From positions 1 through 37,859 of the forward strand of contig CAYVFG010000008.1 in NCBI GenBank assembly GCA_964450915.1: a stretch of 37,859 nt of DNA. The letters are read 5' to 3'. Made by a program: the position numbers and the translations under genes. The notes beneath the pieces were generated by a model. It saw only the letters and a list, made by a program, of their open reading frames with translations, was not told the DNA's origin and searched no databases. This DNA is from HO2-45-11b sp964450915 (lineage in GTDB: Bacteria > Patescibacteriota > Andersenbacteria > UBA10190). Each line of letters opens with the position of its first letter. The stretch's first letter is position 1. This document shows positions 37,822-37,859 of the stretch, in pieces.

Positions 37822-37859
37822 AAATTATCGCTTAAAACAACCTCTTTTGTAGTTGCGTG
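37819..37859 (+). CDS. Start of an unidentified gene (3' end outside the window)
   Basis: Thirteen codons are visible: MKLSLKTTSFVVA. Two Lys followed by a hydrophobic run would suit a signal peptide or membrane anchor, but this is too little to name it. The start is supported only by the -10 box 6 nt upstream. Confidence 0.5.
   Translation, partial: MKLSLKTTSFVVA

Noticed and set aside
1..37859. tRNA, rRNA, CRISPR array, insertion sequence, toxin-antitoxin or restriction system
   Set aside because: I saw no cloverleaf-like sequence, no regular spaced repeats, no transposase or integrase motif, and no pair of small genes with toxin-antitoxin features; intergenic gaps are all under 150 bp.

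Overview
The window looks like a chromosomal segment from a Patescibacteria (Candidate Phyla Radiation) bacterium, most likely of the Parcubacteria group. I infer this from gene content, not from a search. The clues are a membrane protein paired with a VirD4-like ATPase that ends in a CxxC-x17-CxxC zinc ribbon, a sigma region 4 protein joined to HARE-type winged helices, a membrane-anchored baseplate-J-like protein, an alanyl-tRNA synthetase without its C-terminal domain, a MurF with a membrane N-terminus, and many small unrecognised proteins between housekeeping genes.

Layout. 1-5945: cell-surface glycan genes (two family-1-type glycosyltransferases, a DUF1761 membrane protein, a GT2/O-antigen-ligase fusion) with a divergent NIF3 gene. 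6030-6947: an acyl-carrier-like protein and a Nudix-like protein, convergent. 7043-10819 (minus): an envelope operon of MurF, a DegT/DnrJ aminotransferase and FemAB. 10861-13224: two GT2 genes around an unknown gene. 13275-13763: an unknown gene. 13865-18455: an operon scpA, scpB, D,D-carboxypeptidase, mraY, murD. 18477-19630: two unknown genes, divergent. 19681-23213: ftsW, murG, murC. 23320-28882: the sigma4/HARE regulator, the membrane protein plus VirD4-like ATPase, a LOG-family protein and a conserved unknown. 28920-30791: alaS. 30844-31074: a small unknown gene. 31187-32644: the baseplate-J-like protein. 32745-36721: infA, rpmJ, rpsM, rpsK, rpsD, rpoA, rplQ, rplM, rpsI. 36893-37718: a probable lipoprotein and a SemiSWEET-like protein. 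37819 to the end: the first codons of another gene.

Two styles of gene expression are visible. Core genes that start a transcript mostly have a -10 box 6-8 nt before the start codon and no Shine-Dalgarno sequence, so their mRNAs should be leaderless. Genes inside core operons are joined by ATGA overlaps or a few bases. The small unknown genes are instead self-contained units: most have a recognisable -35/-10 promoter, and nearly all have a 5' leader with a purine-rich Shine-Dalgarno sequence and an intrinsic terminator. They sit singly, or in one case as a pair, between core genes. The ribosomal protein genes strongly prefer the arginine codon CGA.

No stretch longer than 300 bases lacks a gene. 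I saw no tRNA, rRNA, CRISPR array, insertion sequence or integrase.
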